Shown: positions 18,631 through 27,313 of the stretch, piece by piece
Numbering within the stretch: position 1 is the first letter of the stretch
Layout: every line of letters begins with the position of its first letter
Source: Lelliottia amnigena
Lineage (GTDB): Bacteria; Pseudomonadota; Gammaproteobacteria; Enterobacterales; Enterobacteriaceae
DNA length: 64,000 bases
Direction of reading: 5' to 3'
Assembly (NCBI GenBank): GCA_900635465.1
Contig: LR134135.1
Span: 3,782,001-3,846,000 of the forward strand
The notes under the pieces: generated by a model
Told to the model about the DNA's origin: nothing
Database searches by the model: none
Seen by the model: the letters and a program-made list of their open reading frames with translations, nothing else
Translations under genes and position numbers: made by a program

Positions 18631-19965
18631 TTATTTCTGCAATTCCATACGTTTAATGTCGCCTACTACGAACAGGTAGCAGAACATCGCCATCAACGCA
18701 GAGCAGCCAACGAAGACCAGAGCCGCATTGAATGAATGCAGTTCACTTACCAGATAGCCAATCACCAGCGGGGTGACAATCGACGCCACGTTACCGAAGA
18801 CGTTGAACACGCCACCGCACAGGCCCACAATCTCTTTTGGCGCAGTATCAGAAATCACCGGCCAGCCTAATGCACCAAAACCTTTACCGAAGAACGCCAG
18901 GGCCATCAGCGCAATGACCAGGACAGTGTTGTCGGTGTAGTTGCACAGGATAATGGAAGAAGCCAACAGCATTCCGAGCACAATCGGCAACTTACGCGCC
19001 AGAGTAATCGACTTACCGCTTTTAATCAGATGATCTGAGAACACGCCGCCCAGCACTCCGCCTGCAAAGCCGCACAGCGCAGGGATAGACGCCACCAGGC
19101 CGACTTTCAGAATCGACATGCCTTTTTCCTGCACCAGATAAATCGGGAACCAGGTGAGGAAGAACCAGGTGATGGTGTTGATAAAGTATTGCCCAAAAAA
19201 TACGCCGAGCATCATGCGGTTGGTCAATAACTGTTTGATGTAATGAAGCTTTGGACCACTCGCCGCTTTATCGCCTGGCTTTTTATGGTCCATATCGACC
19301 ACCGCGCCACCGTCAGTGATGAACTTCAGCTCTTCAGCAGACATACGTGGGTGATCGGTTGGGTTGTGAACAAACTTGACCCACATTCCGGTCAGCACAA
19401 AGCCAATAACGCCCATCACGGTAAAGACGTGTTCCCAGCCCCACGCAAAGGTCAACCAGCCCAGCAGCGGCGAGAACAGCGCCAGCGAGAAATACTGTGC
19501 AGAGTTGAAAATGGCGGATGCCGTCCCACGCTCTTTCGTCGGGAACCAGGCCGCAACGATACGGGCGTTAGCGGGGAAAGACGGTGCTTCGGAGAAGCCC
19601 AGCATAAAGCGCATGATGAACATCGAGATGCCTGCCCACGCCAGCGGCACGAAATCGACGAAACCTTGTAAGAACGTGAACAAAGACCAGAAGAACAGGC
19701 TATAGGTGTAGACTTTCTTCGAGCCAAACTTGTCGAGCAACCAGCCACCAGGGATCTGCATCAGCAGATACGCCCAGCCAAACGCAGAGAAGATATACCC
19801 CATCGATACCGCACTTAACTGCAGCTCTTTCGCAACTTCGGTCCCGGCAATAGAAAGTGTCGCGCGGTCAGCGTAGTTAACCGCCGTGACAATAAAAATA
19901 ATCAGTAATATTAAATGACGGGTATGAATACCCTTTTTTGTTTCTACAGCAGTATCTAGTGACAT
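18631..19965 (-). CDS. garP: Galactarate/glucarate/glycerate transporter GarP
   Basis: A 444-residue major-facilitator carrier of the anion:cation symporter (phthalate permease) family with 12 predicted helices. It is the probable importer of D-galactarate, D-glucarate and D-glycerate. The start at 19965 (MSLDTAVETKK) gives the K-12 length and has a GAGGAAA ribosome site; a six-residue longer form from 19983 lacks this support. It is the first gene of garPLRK and is divergent from garD. Confidence 0.95.
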   Translation of the reverse strand: MSLDTAVETKKGIHTRHLILLIIFIVTAVNYADRATLSIAGTEVAKELQLSAVSMGYIFSAFGWAYLLMQIPGGWLLDKFGSKKVYTYSLFFWSLFTFLQGFVDFVPLAWAGISMFIMRFMLGFSEAPSFPANARIVAAWFPTKERGTASAIFNSAQYFSLALFSPLLGWLTFAWGWEHVFTVMGVIGFVLTGMWVKFVHNPTDHPRMSAEELKFITDGGAVVDMDHKKPGDKAASGPKLHYIKQLLTNRMMLGVFFGQYFINTITWFFLTWFPIYLVQEKGMSILKVGLVASIPALCGFAGGVLGGVFSDHLIKSGKSITLARKLPIVLGMLLASSIILCNYTDNTVLVIALMALAFFGKGFGALGWPVISDTAPKEIVGLCGGVFNVFGNVASIVTPLVIGYLVSELHSFNAALVFVGCSALMAMFCYLFVVGDIKRMELQK

Positions 19966-20377
19966 ATTTATTTCCTCGGGCACATCGATGTTGGTTTTTT
20001 TATTATTTTGAGAGAAATCTATACTGATTATTATCGATAGCAGGCAATATCAGTTAATTAACCAGATGCAATGAAATCGTGATTAAGTATAAACATCACC
20101 CTCGCCCTGCACATTGTTGCATTGCTCAATTATCATAGCCTCCACGCATATTATATTGAGCATATGCACAACCCCTTGGGCGCTAATGCACAGATTTACG
20201 CATTCCCCGGCAGACGCCGTCAGTGCGCGACCTGATGGGTGATCTTGATCACATTTTTATCCCGTAAGTCCTGACATTCTTTATTAAAGAAGGCAGCGTC
20301 TTTATTTTTTCTAATAAGAAAATAAGCACACTCTTAACGACATTTAATATCTACTTTTCGCTGGAGAATACTGAACA
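19966..20377. promoter_or_regulatory. Divergent garP/garD control region
   Basis: About 410 bases without a gene. A CRP-like site GGTGA-N6-TCACA is at 20238-20253, 125 bases before garD. E. coli gar genes are activated by CdaR, whose binding site I cannot define from sequence. The region 19990-20180 is AT-rich. Confidence 0.6.
20238..20253. promoter_or_regulatory. Candidate CRP site for garD/garP
   Basis: GGTGA TCTTGA TCACA matches the CRP consensus TGTGA-N6-TCACA at nine of ten conserved positions. It suits catabolite control of a sugar-acid pathway. Confidence 0.6.
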
Positions 20378-21949
20378 ATGGCCGACATCGAAATTCGACA
20401 AACGTCGCCGACGGCGTTCTATATAAAAGTACACGACACTGATAATGTGGCGATTATTGTTAACGACAACGGCCTAAAAGCAGGAACGCGTTTTCCCGAT
20501 GGCCTGGAACTGATTGAGCATATTCCCCAGGGACATAAAGTCGCGCTGGTCGATATTCCTGCGCATGGCGAAATCGTCCGTTATGGCGAAATCATCGGTT
20601 ACGCAGTACGCGCCGTGCCGCAAGGCAGCTGGATTGATGAATCGCTCGTCGAACTGCCAGAAGCACCACCGCTCAATACCTTACCGCTGGCAACCCGCGT
20701 GCCTGAGCCGCTGCCACCGCTGGAAGGGTACACTTTCGAAGGCTATCGCAATGCCGACGGCAGCGTGGGCACCAAAAATCTGCTCGGCATTACCACCAGC
20801 GTGCATTGCGTGGCGGGCGTGGTGGATTACGTGGTCAAAATCATCGAACGTGATTTGCTGCCAAAATACCCCAACGTCGACGGCGTGGTGGGCCTCAACC
20901 ATTTGTATGGCTGCGGCGTGGCGATTAACGCGCCGGCGGCCGTTGTGCCAATCCGAACCATCCACAACATTTCGCTGAATCCAAATTTCGGCGGTGAAGT
21001 GATGGTGATTGGTCTGGGCTGCGAAAAGCTCCAGCCAGAACGCCTGTTACAGGGCACTGAAGATGTCAAAGCGATTCCCGTGGACAGCGCAAGCATTGTG
21101 CGTTTGCAGGATGAACATCACGTCGGCTTTCGATCGATGGTGGACGACATTCTGCAGGTTGCCACGCGTCATCTGGAAAGGCTCAACAAACGCCAACGCG
21201 AAACCTGCCCGGCTTCTGAGCTGGTGGTCGGCACACAGTGTGGCGGCAGCGATGCGTTTTCAGGCGTGACGGCAAACCCGGCCGTCGGCTACGCGTCGGA
21301 TCTGTTTGTGCGTTGCGGCGCAACGGTGATGTTCTCGGAAGTGACTGAAGTACGTGATGCGATCCACCTGCTGACTCCGCGCGCCATCAACGAAGAGGTG
21401 GGCAAACGCCTGCTGGAAGAGATGGCCTGGTACGATAATTATCTCGATTTGGGTCAAACCGACCGCAGCGCGAACCCGTCCCCGGGCAACAAAAAAGGCG
21501 GTCTGGCAAACGTGGTGGAAAAAGCGTTGGGTTCGATTGCGAAATCTGGCCAGAGTGCGATTTCAGAAGTGCTCTCGCCAGGGCAACGTCCGACCAAACG
21601 CGGTTTGATTTATGCCGCAACGCCCGCCAGCGATTTTGTCTGCGGCACGCAGCAGGTCGCTTCTGGTATTACGGTGCAGGTCTTCACCACGGGTCGCGGT
21701 ACGCCGTACGGCCTGATGGCGGTTCCCGTTATCAAGATGGCAACCCGCACCGAACTGGCAAACCGTTGGTATGATTTGATGGATATCAACGCGGGCACCA
21801 TTGCTACCGGCGAAGAGAGCATTGAGGACGTGGGCTGGAAACTGTTCCACTTTATTCTTGATGTGGCGAGCGGCCGCAAAAAAACCTTCTCGGATCAATG
21901 GGGCTTGCACAACCAGCTGGCCGTGTTTAACCCGGCTCCGGTGACCTGA
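20378..21949 (+). CDS. garD: D-galactarate dehydratase GarD
   Basis: A 523-residue UxaA/GarD-family metal-dependent dehydratase, the same length as K-12. It converts D-galactarate to 5-keto-4-deoxy-D-glucarate. An N-terminal SAF-type domain (about residues 1-100, with the [12 protein letters not shown] motif) precedes the catalytic domain. Cysteines and acidic residues occur in [34 protein letters not shown] and VCGTQQV. It is transcribed alone, divergent from garPLRK, and ends at a bidirectional terminator. Confidence 0.97.
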   Translation: MADIEIRQTSPTAFYIKVHDTDNVAIIVNDNGLKAGTRFPDGLELIEHIPQGHKVALVDIPAHGEIVRYGEIIGYAVRAVPQGSWIDESLVELPEAPPLNTLPLATRVPEPLPPLEGYTFEGYRNADGSVGTKNLLGITTSVHCVAGVVDYVVKIIERDLLPKYPNVDGVVGLNHLYGCGVAINAPAAVVPIRTIHNISLNPNFGGEVMVIGLGCEKLQPERLLQGTEDVKAIPVDSASIVRLQDEHHVGFRSMVDDILQVATRHLERLNKRQRETCPASELVVGTQCGGSDAFSGVTANPAVGYASDLFVRCGATVMFSEVTEVRDAIHLLTPRAINEEVGKRLLEEMAWYDNYLDLGQTDRSANPSPGNKKGGLANVVEKALGSIAKSGQSAISEVLSPGQRPTKRGLIYAATPASDFVCGTQQVASGITVQVFTTGRGTPYGLMAVPVIKMATRTELANRWYDLMDINAGTIATGEESIEDVGWKLFHFILDVASGRKKTFSDQWGLHNQLAVFNPAPVT

Positions 21950-21964
21950 TTTGCAATAAACCCG

Positions 21965-21996
21965 ATCGCCCTCTTCTCACACAGAGGGCGATTTTA
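21965..21996. terminator. Bidirectional terminator between garD and agaR
   Basis: ATCGCCCTC and GAGGGCGAT flank a 10-base loop, with TTTT after the right arm. It lies between convergent genes. Confidence 0.75.
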
Positions 21997-22002
21997 AAAC
22001 CA

Positions 22003-22812
22003 TTACCCCGCCACGAGAATCACATCAATCCCGTTTTTACGCAGTCCTTCCAGACTGTCCGTCGGGATCCCTTCATCGACAATAATCATATCAATGCGTT
22101 GCGTATCAATAATTTTATGCAGACTTGAACGGTTAAACTTGGTCGAATCCGTCACAACAATAATCCGCTCTGCGACTTCACACATCTTTCGGTTAAGCCG
22201 CGCTTCGTCTTCATTGTGGGTGCTGACGCCGCGATCGAGATCGATGGCGTCCACGCCCAAAAACAGCAGATCAAAGTGATAGTTTTGCAACGACTGCTCA
22301 GCCTGATCGCCATAAAACGACTGTGACTGCCGACGCAAATGACCGCCGGTCATCAGCAGCTCCACCCCTTCCGCTTCAAGCAACGCATTGGCGACGTTCA
22401 TGCCGTTTGTCATGGCGATCACATCGCTGTGCTGTCGCATCATGCGTGCGATTTCATAGGTGGTGGTACCCGAATCGAGAATCACGCGATGGCCAGGTTT
22501 AATCAGGTTCGCCGCCGCCTGGGCAATGCTGCGCTTCATTGCCGTATTGAGCGAACTTTTGTCTTCTACAGAGGGCTCGACGCCAGGCGTATTACCGTCA
22601 CAGATCAACGCCCCGCCGTAGGCACGAACAGCAATGCCCTGCTTTTCCAGAAAGGCCAGATCGTTACGGATCGTGACCGTAGAGACGCCATAAAGCTGAG
22701 AAAGATCGTTAACTTGTACGCTTCCTTGCTGCCGTAACCGCTGGATTATCTGCTCACGCCTTTCGCTCGTGCCCGTCACGCGTTTTTCCGCGGATGAATC
22801 GCTGCTGCTCAT
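22003..22812 (-). CDS. agaR: DeoR-family repressor of the aga regulon, AgaR
   Basis: A 269-residue DeoR/GlpR-type repressor, the same length as in E. coli. The N-terminal helix-turn-helix covers residues 17-70 ([20 protein letters not shown]), and the C-terminal sugar-phosphate sensing domain contains [12 protein letters not shown]. In E. coli AgaR represses its own gene, the agaZ operon and the agaS operon. The inducer is thought to be a phosphorylated galactosamine derivative. It is divergent from kbaZ with four AgaR-type sites in between. Confidence 0.96.
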   Translation of the reverse strand: MSSSDSSAEKRVTGTSERREQIIQRLRQQGSVQVNDLSQLYGVSTVTIRNDLAFLEKQGIAVRAYGGALICDGNTPGVEPSVEDKSSLNTAMKRSIAQAAANLIKPGHRVILDSGTTTYEIARMMRQHSDVIAMTNGMNVANALLEAEGVELLMTGGHLRRQSQSFYGDQAEQSLQNYHFDLLFLGVDAIDLDRGVSTHNEDEARLNRKMCEVAERIIVVTDSTKFNRSSLHKIIDTQRIDMIIVDEGIPTDSLEGLRKNGIDVILVAG

Positions 22813-22829
22813 AAGAGCTCCTTTAAAAA

Positions 22830-22853
22830 AATCTTTCGTTTCATTTCGATTGA
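22830..22853 (+). promoter_or_regulatory. AgaR-type operator 1
   Basis: CTTTCGTTTCATTTCGATTG fits the published E. coli AgaR consensus (core TTTCRTTTYRTTT). It lies 18 bases upstream of the agaR start codon, suggesting autoregulation. Confidence 0.7.
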
Positions 22854-22925
22854 GCTATTAACGCCTTTCTTTTAGTGGAATGCAAGCCCCACTGGCCTCC
22901 TCAAAGCGGTGATGACAGGTGCTGA

Positions 22926-22949
22926 AACCTTTCGTTATGTTTCTTTTGT
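22926..22949 (+). promoter_or_regulatory. AgaR-type operator 2
   Basis: CTTTCGTTATGTTTCTTTTG departs from the core TTTCRTTTYRTTTYNYTT by one base. It sits midway between agaR and kbaZ. Confidence 0.7.
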
Positions 22950-22969
22950 GAAACAGATCGGAAAACTAT

Positions 22970-22993
22970 TATCTTTCGTTTTATTTTTACGTC
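22970..22993 (+). promoter_or_regulatory. AgaR-type operator 3
   Basis: ATCTTTCGTTTTATTTTTAC follows the consensus, including the CTTTCGTTT half shared with operator 1. Confidence 0.65.
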
Positions 22994-23007
22994 ACCATGC
23001 AGCAGTA

Positions 23008-23031
23008 TAAACAGAAACAAAACGAAAGATG
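23008..23031 (-). promoter_or_regulatory. AgaR-type operator 4
   Basis: On the minus strand it reads ATCTTTCGTTTTGTTTCTGT. It lies 32 bases upstream of the kbaZ start, in the likely promoter or leader. Confidence 0.7.
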
Positions 23032-23062
23032 AATACCATAACCATCCAAAGTGGAGAGGAAA

Positions 23063-24358
23063 GTGAAACATCTTATTGAAATGGTGGAAATGCACAAACA
23101 AGGCGCAGCAAACGGGATTTATGCCGTGTGCTCCGCACATCCACTGGTACTTGAAGCCGCAATTCGATTCGCCCACACGCACAACACCGCTTTGCTGATT
23201 GAAGCCACATCCAACCAGGTGGATCAGTTTGGTGGTTACACCGGCATGACGCCTGCCGACTTCCGTGGTTTCGTCCACCAGCTTGCGGACGCGCTGAGTT
23301 TTCCCCGCTCTATGCTCATTTTGGGCGGCGATCATCTTGGCCCAAATCGCTGGCAACACCTCACCGCTGACGAAGCCATGGCAAATGCGGAAACGCTTAT
23401 CAGAAGCTACGTGGCAGCAGGCTTTAAGAAGATCCACCTCGATTGCAGCATGTCTTGCGAGGACGATCCGATTCCTCTGACGGATGAGATCGTCGCGACA
23501 CGCGCCGCACGGCTGGCGAAGATAGCCGAAGAGACCAGCGGCGAATGCTTTGGAAAGTCCGATCTGGTGTACATCATCGGCACCGAAGTCCCCGTGCCCG
23601 GCGGTGCTCACGAAACGCTAAGCGAACTGGAAGTCACGACACCGGATGCGGCAAGCGCAACGCTTGCAGCCCATCGCCTTGCTTTCGAGAAGCAAGGGTT
23701 AACCGATCTGTGGTCACGGATCATCGGGTTGGTGGTTCAGCCCGGCGTTGAGTTCGACCACACCCACGTGATTGACTATCAACCGCAAAAAGCGGCGGCG
23801 CTGAGTGCGATGGTTGAAGAGTATGACACGCTGGTTTTTGAAGCTCACTCCACCGATTACCAGACGCCGCAGGCGCTGCGCCAGTTGGTGAAAGATCATT
23901 TTGCGATTCTAAAAGTCGGTCCGGCACTCACTTTTGCCCTGCGTGAGGCTCTTTTCTCGCTGGCGGCGGTTGAAGAAGAATTACTCCCCGCGAAAGCCGG
24001 ATCTGGCCTGCGCCACGTGCTGGAAAACGTGATGCTCGATCGCCCGGAATACTGGCAAAGCCACTACCACGGCGATGGCAACGCGCGCCGTTTGGCACGC
24101 GGCTACAGCTATTCAGATCGCGTTCGGTACTACTGGCCAGACAGTCAGATCGACGACGCGTTCGAGCGGCTGGTACGAAACCTGGCCGACGACCCCATTC
24201 CGCTACCGCTTGTGAGCCAGTACTTACCGCTGCAATACCGCAAAGTTCGCGAGGGCGCTCTCAAGGCTACGCCGCGAGAACTCATCATTGACCACATTCA
24301 GGACATACTGCGTCAATATCACGACGCCTGCCAGCGTGTCACGCCGCATAACGTATAA
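23063..24358 (+). CDS. kbaZ: Tagatose-1,6-bisphosphate aldolase subunit KbaZ (AgaZ)
   Basis: A 431-residue GatZ/KbaZ-family protein (K-12: 426). It is the non-catalytic subunit needed for full activity and stability of the KbaY class II aldolase. Family stretches are [38 protein letters not shown] and [12 protein letters not shown]. The start is a GTG at 23063 preceded by GGAGAGGAAA; a four-codon longer start at 23051 would begin inside that ribosome site. It heads the operon kbaZ-agaVWEF under AgaR control. Confidence 0.95.
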   Translation: MKHLIEMVEMHKQGAANGIYAVCSAHPLVLEAAIRFAHTHNTALLIEATSNQVDQFGGYTGMTPADFRGFVHQLADALSFPRSMLILGGDHLGPNRWQHLTADEAMANAETLIRSYVAAGFKKIHLDCSMSCEDDPIPLTDEIVATRAARLAKIAEETSGECFGKSDLVYIIGTEVPVPGGAHETLSELEVTTPDAASATLAAHRLAFEKQGLTDLWSRIIGLVVQPGVEFDHTHVIDYQPQKAAALSAMVEEYDTLVFEAHSTDYQTPQALRQLVKDHFAILKVGPALTFALREALFSLAAVEEELLPAKAGSGLRHVLENVMLDRPEYWQSHYHGDGNARRLARGYSYSDRVRYYWPDSQIDDAFERLVRNLADDPIPLPLVSQYLPLQYRKVREGALKATPRELIIDHIQDILRQYHDACQRVTPHNV

Positions 24359-24376
24359 CAACAACAGGAAAACACT

Positions 24377-24850
24377 ATGCCAAACATTGTCTTATGTCGT
24401 ATTGACGAACGTTTGATTCACGGCCAGGTGGGCGTGCAGTGGGTCGGGTTTGCGGGCGCAAATTTGGTTCTGGTCGCCAACGATGACGTGGCTGAGGATT
24501 CTGTCCAGCAAAACCTGATGGAAATGGTGTTGGCCGAGGGTATCGACGTTCGCTTCTGGTCACTGCAAAAGGTCATCGACAATATTCACCGCGCCGCCGA
24601 TCGGCAGAGAATTCTGCTGGTCTGTAAGTCCCCTGCCGACTTCCTGGCGCTTGCAGAAGGCGGTGTGCCTATCACACGAATTAACGTTGGAAATATGCAT
24701 TACGCGAATGGCAAACAGCAAATTGCCAAAACGGTCTCTGTAGACGCCAACGATACGGCGGCGTTTAACGGTCTGAAAGCCGCTGGGGTGGAGTGCTTCG
24801 TTCAGGGCGTCCCGACAGAACCCGCTTTGGATCTCTTTAAACTTCTCTGA
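24377..24850 (+). CDS. agaV: N-acetylgalactosamine PTS enzyme IIB, AgaV
   Basis: A 157-residue mannose-family EIIB, the same length as E. coli AgaV. The phosphorylation site is His15 in RIDERLIHGQVGVQW. It accepts phosphate from the EIIA AgaF and passes it to GalNAc during uptake by AgaW/AgaE. It lies 18 bases after kbaZ and 10 bases before agaW. It is closely related to AgaB, encoded 5 kb away, but that serves the galactosamine system. Confidence 0.95.
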   Translation: MPNIVLCRIDERLIHGQVGVQWVGFAGANLVLVANDDVAEDSVQQNLMEMVLAEGIDVRFWSLQKVIDNIHRAADRQRILLVCKSPADFLALAEGGVPITRINVGNMHYANGKQQIAKTVSVDANDTAAFNGLKAAGVECFVQGVPTEPALDLFKLL

Positions 24851-24860
24851 GGGATTCACC

Positions 24861-25637
24861 ATGGAAATCAGTTTATTGCAGGCGTTTGCGTTGGGCATTC
24901 TCGCCTTTATCGCGGGCCTGGATATGTTTAACGGCTTAACGCATATGCACCGTCCGGTAGTGCTGGGGCCGCTGGTGGGCTTGATTCTGGGCGATCTGCA
25001 TACCGGGATCTTAACCGGCGGCACGCTGGAACTGGTCTGGATGGGCCTGGCTCCGCTGGCGGGCGCGCAGCCGCCAAATGTGATTATTGGCACTATTGTC
25101 GGGACGACGTTCGCGATTACCACAGGCGTGAAGCCGGAGGTCGCCGTCGGTGTGGCCGTGCCGTTCGCCGTTGCAGTGCAAATGGGGATTACGTTTCTGT
25201 TCTCCGTGATGTCAGGCGTCATGGCACGTTGCGACAGAATGGCGTCGAATGCGGATACCGCAGGCATTGAGCGGGTGAATTATCTGGCTTTGCTGGCACT
25301 CGGGATTTTCTATTTTCTTTGCGCTTTCCTGCCCATTTACTTCGGCGCGGAACATGCGAAGACGGCCATTGATGTGCTGCCCGCACGTTTAATTGACGGG
25401 CTTGGCGTTGCAGGCGGGATCATGCCAGCCATCGGCTTTGCCATATTGCTGAAAATCATGATGAAAAACGTCTACATCCCCTATTTCATTCTCGGTTTTG
25501 TGGCAGCCGCCTGGCTTAAATTGCCGGTACTGGCCATTGCCGCTGCAGCGCTCGCAATGGCGCTGATCGATTTTGTCCGCAAATCCCCGGAGCCCGCTCC
25601 GGGCGCGCAGAAAGAGGAATTCGAAGATGGCATCTAA
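24861..25637 (+). CDS. agaW: N-acetylgalactosamine PTS enzyme IIC, AgaW (full length)
   Basis: A 258-residue mannose-family EIIC with about 6-8 membrane segments. The conserved PTS motif region is MGLAPLAGAQPPNVIIGTIV. In K-12 agaW is truncated to roughly half this size, which leaves that strain unable to use GalNAc; here the gene is intact, as in E. coli C and O157. It overlaps agaE by 11 bases, which implies coupled translation of the two membrane subunits. Confidence 0.95.
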   Translation: MEISLLQAFALGILAFIAGLDMFNGLTHMHRPVVLGPLVGLILGDLHTGILTGGTLELVWMGLAPLAGAQPPNVIIGTIVGTTFAITTGVKPEVAVGVAVPFAVAVQMGITFLFSVMSGVMARCDRMASNADTAGIERVNYLALLALGIFYFLCAFLPIYFGAEHAKTAIDVLPARLIDGLGVAGGIMPAIGFAILLKIMMKNVYIPYFILGFVAAAWLKLPVLAIAAAALAMALIDFVRKSPEPAPGAQKEEFEDGI

Positions 25638-26505
25638 TCACACCACCCTGCCGACCGTTTCAGAGATCGACGAGTCGCTGCTTTCCGGCGCGAACGAAAA
25701 TATTTACGAAGATCAGAAAATCGGCGCGGAGTTGACCAAAAAAGATATCAACCGCGTGGCCTGGCGTTCGATGCTGTTGCAGGCGTCGTTCAACTACGAA
25801 CGTATGCAGGCATCGGGCTGGTTATATGGTTTGTTGCCGGCGCTGAAAAAAATCCATACCAACAAGCGCGATCTTGCCCGCGCGATGAAAGGCCATATGG
25901 GATTCTTCAACACGCACCCGTTTCTGGTCACCTTTGTTATCGGCATTATTCTGGCGATGGAGCGATCCAAACAGGACGTAAACAGTATTCAGAGCACTAA
26001 GATTGCCGTGGGCGCTCCGCTCGGTGGGATTGGTGACGCGATGTTCTGGCTGACGTTACTGCCCATCTGCGGCGGCATCGGAGCCAGCCTCGCGCTACAA
26101 GGTTCGATTCTGGGGGCAGTCGTATTTATTGTGATGTTCAACGTGGTACATCTGGGACTGCGTTTTGGCCTGGCGCACTATGCTTATCGGATGGGCGTCG
26201 CCGCGATCCCATTGATTAAGGCCAACACCAAAAAAGTCGGCCATGCAGCGTCCATTGTGGGGATGACGGTCATCGGCGCGCTGGTGGCGACCTATGTGCG
26301 CCTGAACACCACGCTGGAAATTACGGCTGGTGACGCGGTGGTGAAACTGCAAACGGATGTTATCGACAAGCTGATGCCCGCATTTTTGCCGCTGGTTTAC
26401 ACCCTCACCATGTTCTGGCTGGTGCGTCGTGGCTGGAGTCCGTTACGCCTCATCGGCATCACGGTGGTGTTGGGCGTCGTGGGTAAATTCTGTCACTTCC
26501 TGTAA
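25627..26505 (+). CDS. agaE: N-acetylgalactosamine PTS enzyme IID, AgaE
   Basis: A 292-residue mannose-family EIID, the length known from GalNAc-positive E. coli. Signature stretches are LTKKDINRVAWRSMLLQASFN, the ERMQASGW motif and the APLGGIGDAMFW loop. Several hydrophobic helices follow in the C-terminal half. The ATG at 25627 is chosen because the upstream in-frame extension lies inside agaW; it overlaps the agaW end. The first 35 residues are an acidic, soluble tail that AgaD lacks. K-12 has lost this gene. Confidence 0.94.
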   Translation: MASNHTTLPTVSEIDESLLSGANENIYEDQKIGAELTKKDINRVAWRSMLLQASFNYERMQASGWLYGLLPALKKIHTNKRDLARAMKGHMGFFNTHPFLVTFVIGIILAMERSKQDVNSIQSTKIAVGAPLGGIGDAMFWLTLLPICGGIGASLALQGSILGAVVFIVMFNVVHLGLRFGLAHYAYRMGVAAIPLIKANTKKVGHAASIVGMTVIGALVATYVRLNTTLEITAGDAVVKLQTDVIDKLMPAFLPLVYTLTMFWLVRRGWSPLRLIGITVVLGVVGKFCHFL

Positions 26506-26519
26506 ACAAGGGGTTTGAG

Positions 26520-26954
26520 ATGTTAGGCATTATTCTTTGTGGCCACGGCGGATTCGCCAGCGGTCTCGAAAAGGCGATGAAGCAAATCCTCGGTGAGCAA
26601 GCGCAATTTATTGCCATCGATTTTCCTGAAACCTCGACCACCGCGCTCCTGACTTCGCAGTTGGAGCAGGCGATAAGCGATTTGGACAGTCAGGAAGATA
26701 TCGTCTTTCTGACCGATTTACTGGGCGGCACCCCGTTCCGTGTAGCATCAACCATGGCGTTGAAAAAACCCGGTTGGGAAGTGATCACGGGAACCAATAT
26801 GCAGCTTCTGCTGGAGATGGTGATGGAGCGCGACGGGTTAAGCAGCGAGGCGTTTCGCTTGCAGGCGCTTGAGTGCGGGCATCGCGGGCTGACCAGCCTG
26901 GTGGATGAACTGGGGCGCTGTCGCGAAGAAAAGCCCGTTGAAGAAGGCATTTAG
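26520..26954 (+). CDS. agaF: PTS enzyme IIA, AgaF
   Basis: A 144-residue mannose-family EIIA, the same length as E. coli AgaF. His9 in LCGHGGFASG is the phospho-acceptor from HPr. FLTDLLGGTPFRVAS is the family's second conserved loop. It is the only EIIA in either aga operon, so it probably serves both the GalNAc (AgaVWE) and galactosamine (AgaBCD) permeases. In E. coli agaA would follow; here the operon ends. Confidence 0.94.
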   Translation: MLGIILCGHGGFASGLEKAMKQILGEQAQFIAIDFPETSTTALLTSQLEQAISDLDSQEDIVFLTDLLGGTPFRVASTMALKKPGWEVITGTNMQLLLEMVMERDGLSSEAFRLQALECGHRGLTSLVDELGRCREEKPVEEGI

Positions 26955-27068
26955 CCTCGCGCTCATTGTCCTTTTAGCAAACCCATTATCTTTTATTGCA
27001 TTCCGGGCAGGCTCTCCCCCTTAGCCCTTTCACTCTGCGATACTTTGGCCTTACGTTAATCGCGTAGG

Positions 27069-27092
27069 GCCTTTCTTTTACTTTCGATTAAT
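27069..27092 (+). promoter_or_regulatory. Degenerate AgaR-type operator before agaS
   Basis: CCTTTCTTTTACTTTCGATT resembles the consensus but departs at the central R/Y positions. Confidence 0.35.
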
Positions 27093-27167
27093 AAGCATTG
27101 CTTGGTGGAAAATAGAATAAATCTATAAAAGTTAATGCGTTACTCAAACCGTTCCTTTCCTCGATCA

Positions 27168-27191
27168 CAAATTTCGTTTTATTTCTTTTAC
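27168..27191 (+). promoter_or_regulatory. AgaR-type operator before agaS
   Basis: AATTTCGTTTTATTTCTTTT matches the core TTTCRTTTYRTTTYNYTT. Confidence 0.7.
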
Positions 27192-27237
27192 TGGCATTGA
27201 CCTTTCACTTCCCTTTCTATAGATTTTAATTAATCGA

Positions 27238-27261
27238 ACAAGTGAAACGAAACGAAAGACA
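27238..27261 (-). promoter_or_regulatory. AgaR-type operator nearest agaS
   Basis: On the minus strand it reads TTTCGTTTCGTTTCACTTGT, a complete match to the published AgaR consensus core. It is the best of the sites in the window and lies about 50 bases before the agaS start. Confidence 0.8.
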
Positions 27262-27313
27262 AAGCACTGATGATCGCGTCTGATGTGGATTTCACATTAC
27301 TAAGGACTGAGTT

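Larger units (their letters stand above)
26955..27313. promoter_or_regulatory. Intergenic control region of agaS; agaA absent
   Basis: About 360 bases with no gene and no remnant of agaA (GalNAc-6-phosphate deacetylase), which occupies this place in E. coli. It carries two good and one degenerate AgaR-type operator. A separate promoter for agaSYBCDI must lie here, but I could not pick its hexamers with confidence. Confidence 0.75.

Noticed and set aside
22901..23611. A 236-codon frame opposite kbaZ
   Set aside because: It covers the kbaZ coding region and the aga operators on the wrong strand; antisense shadow.
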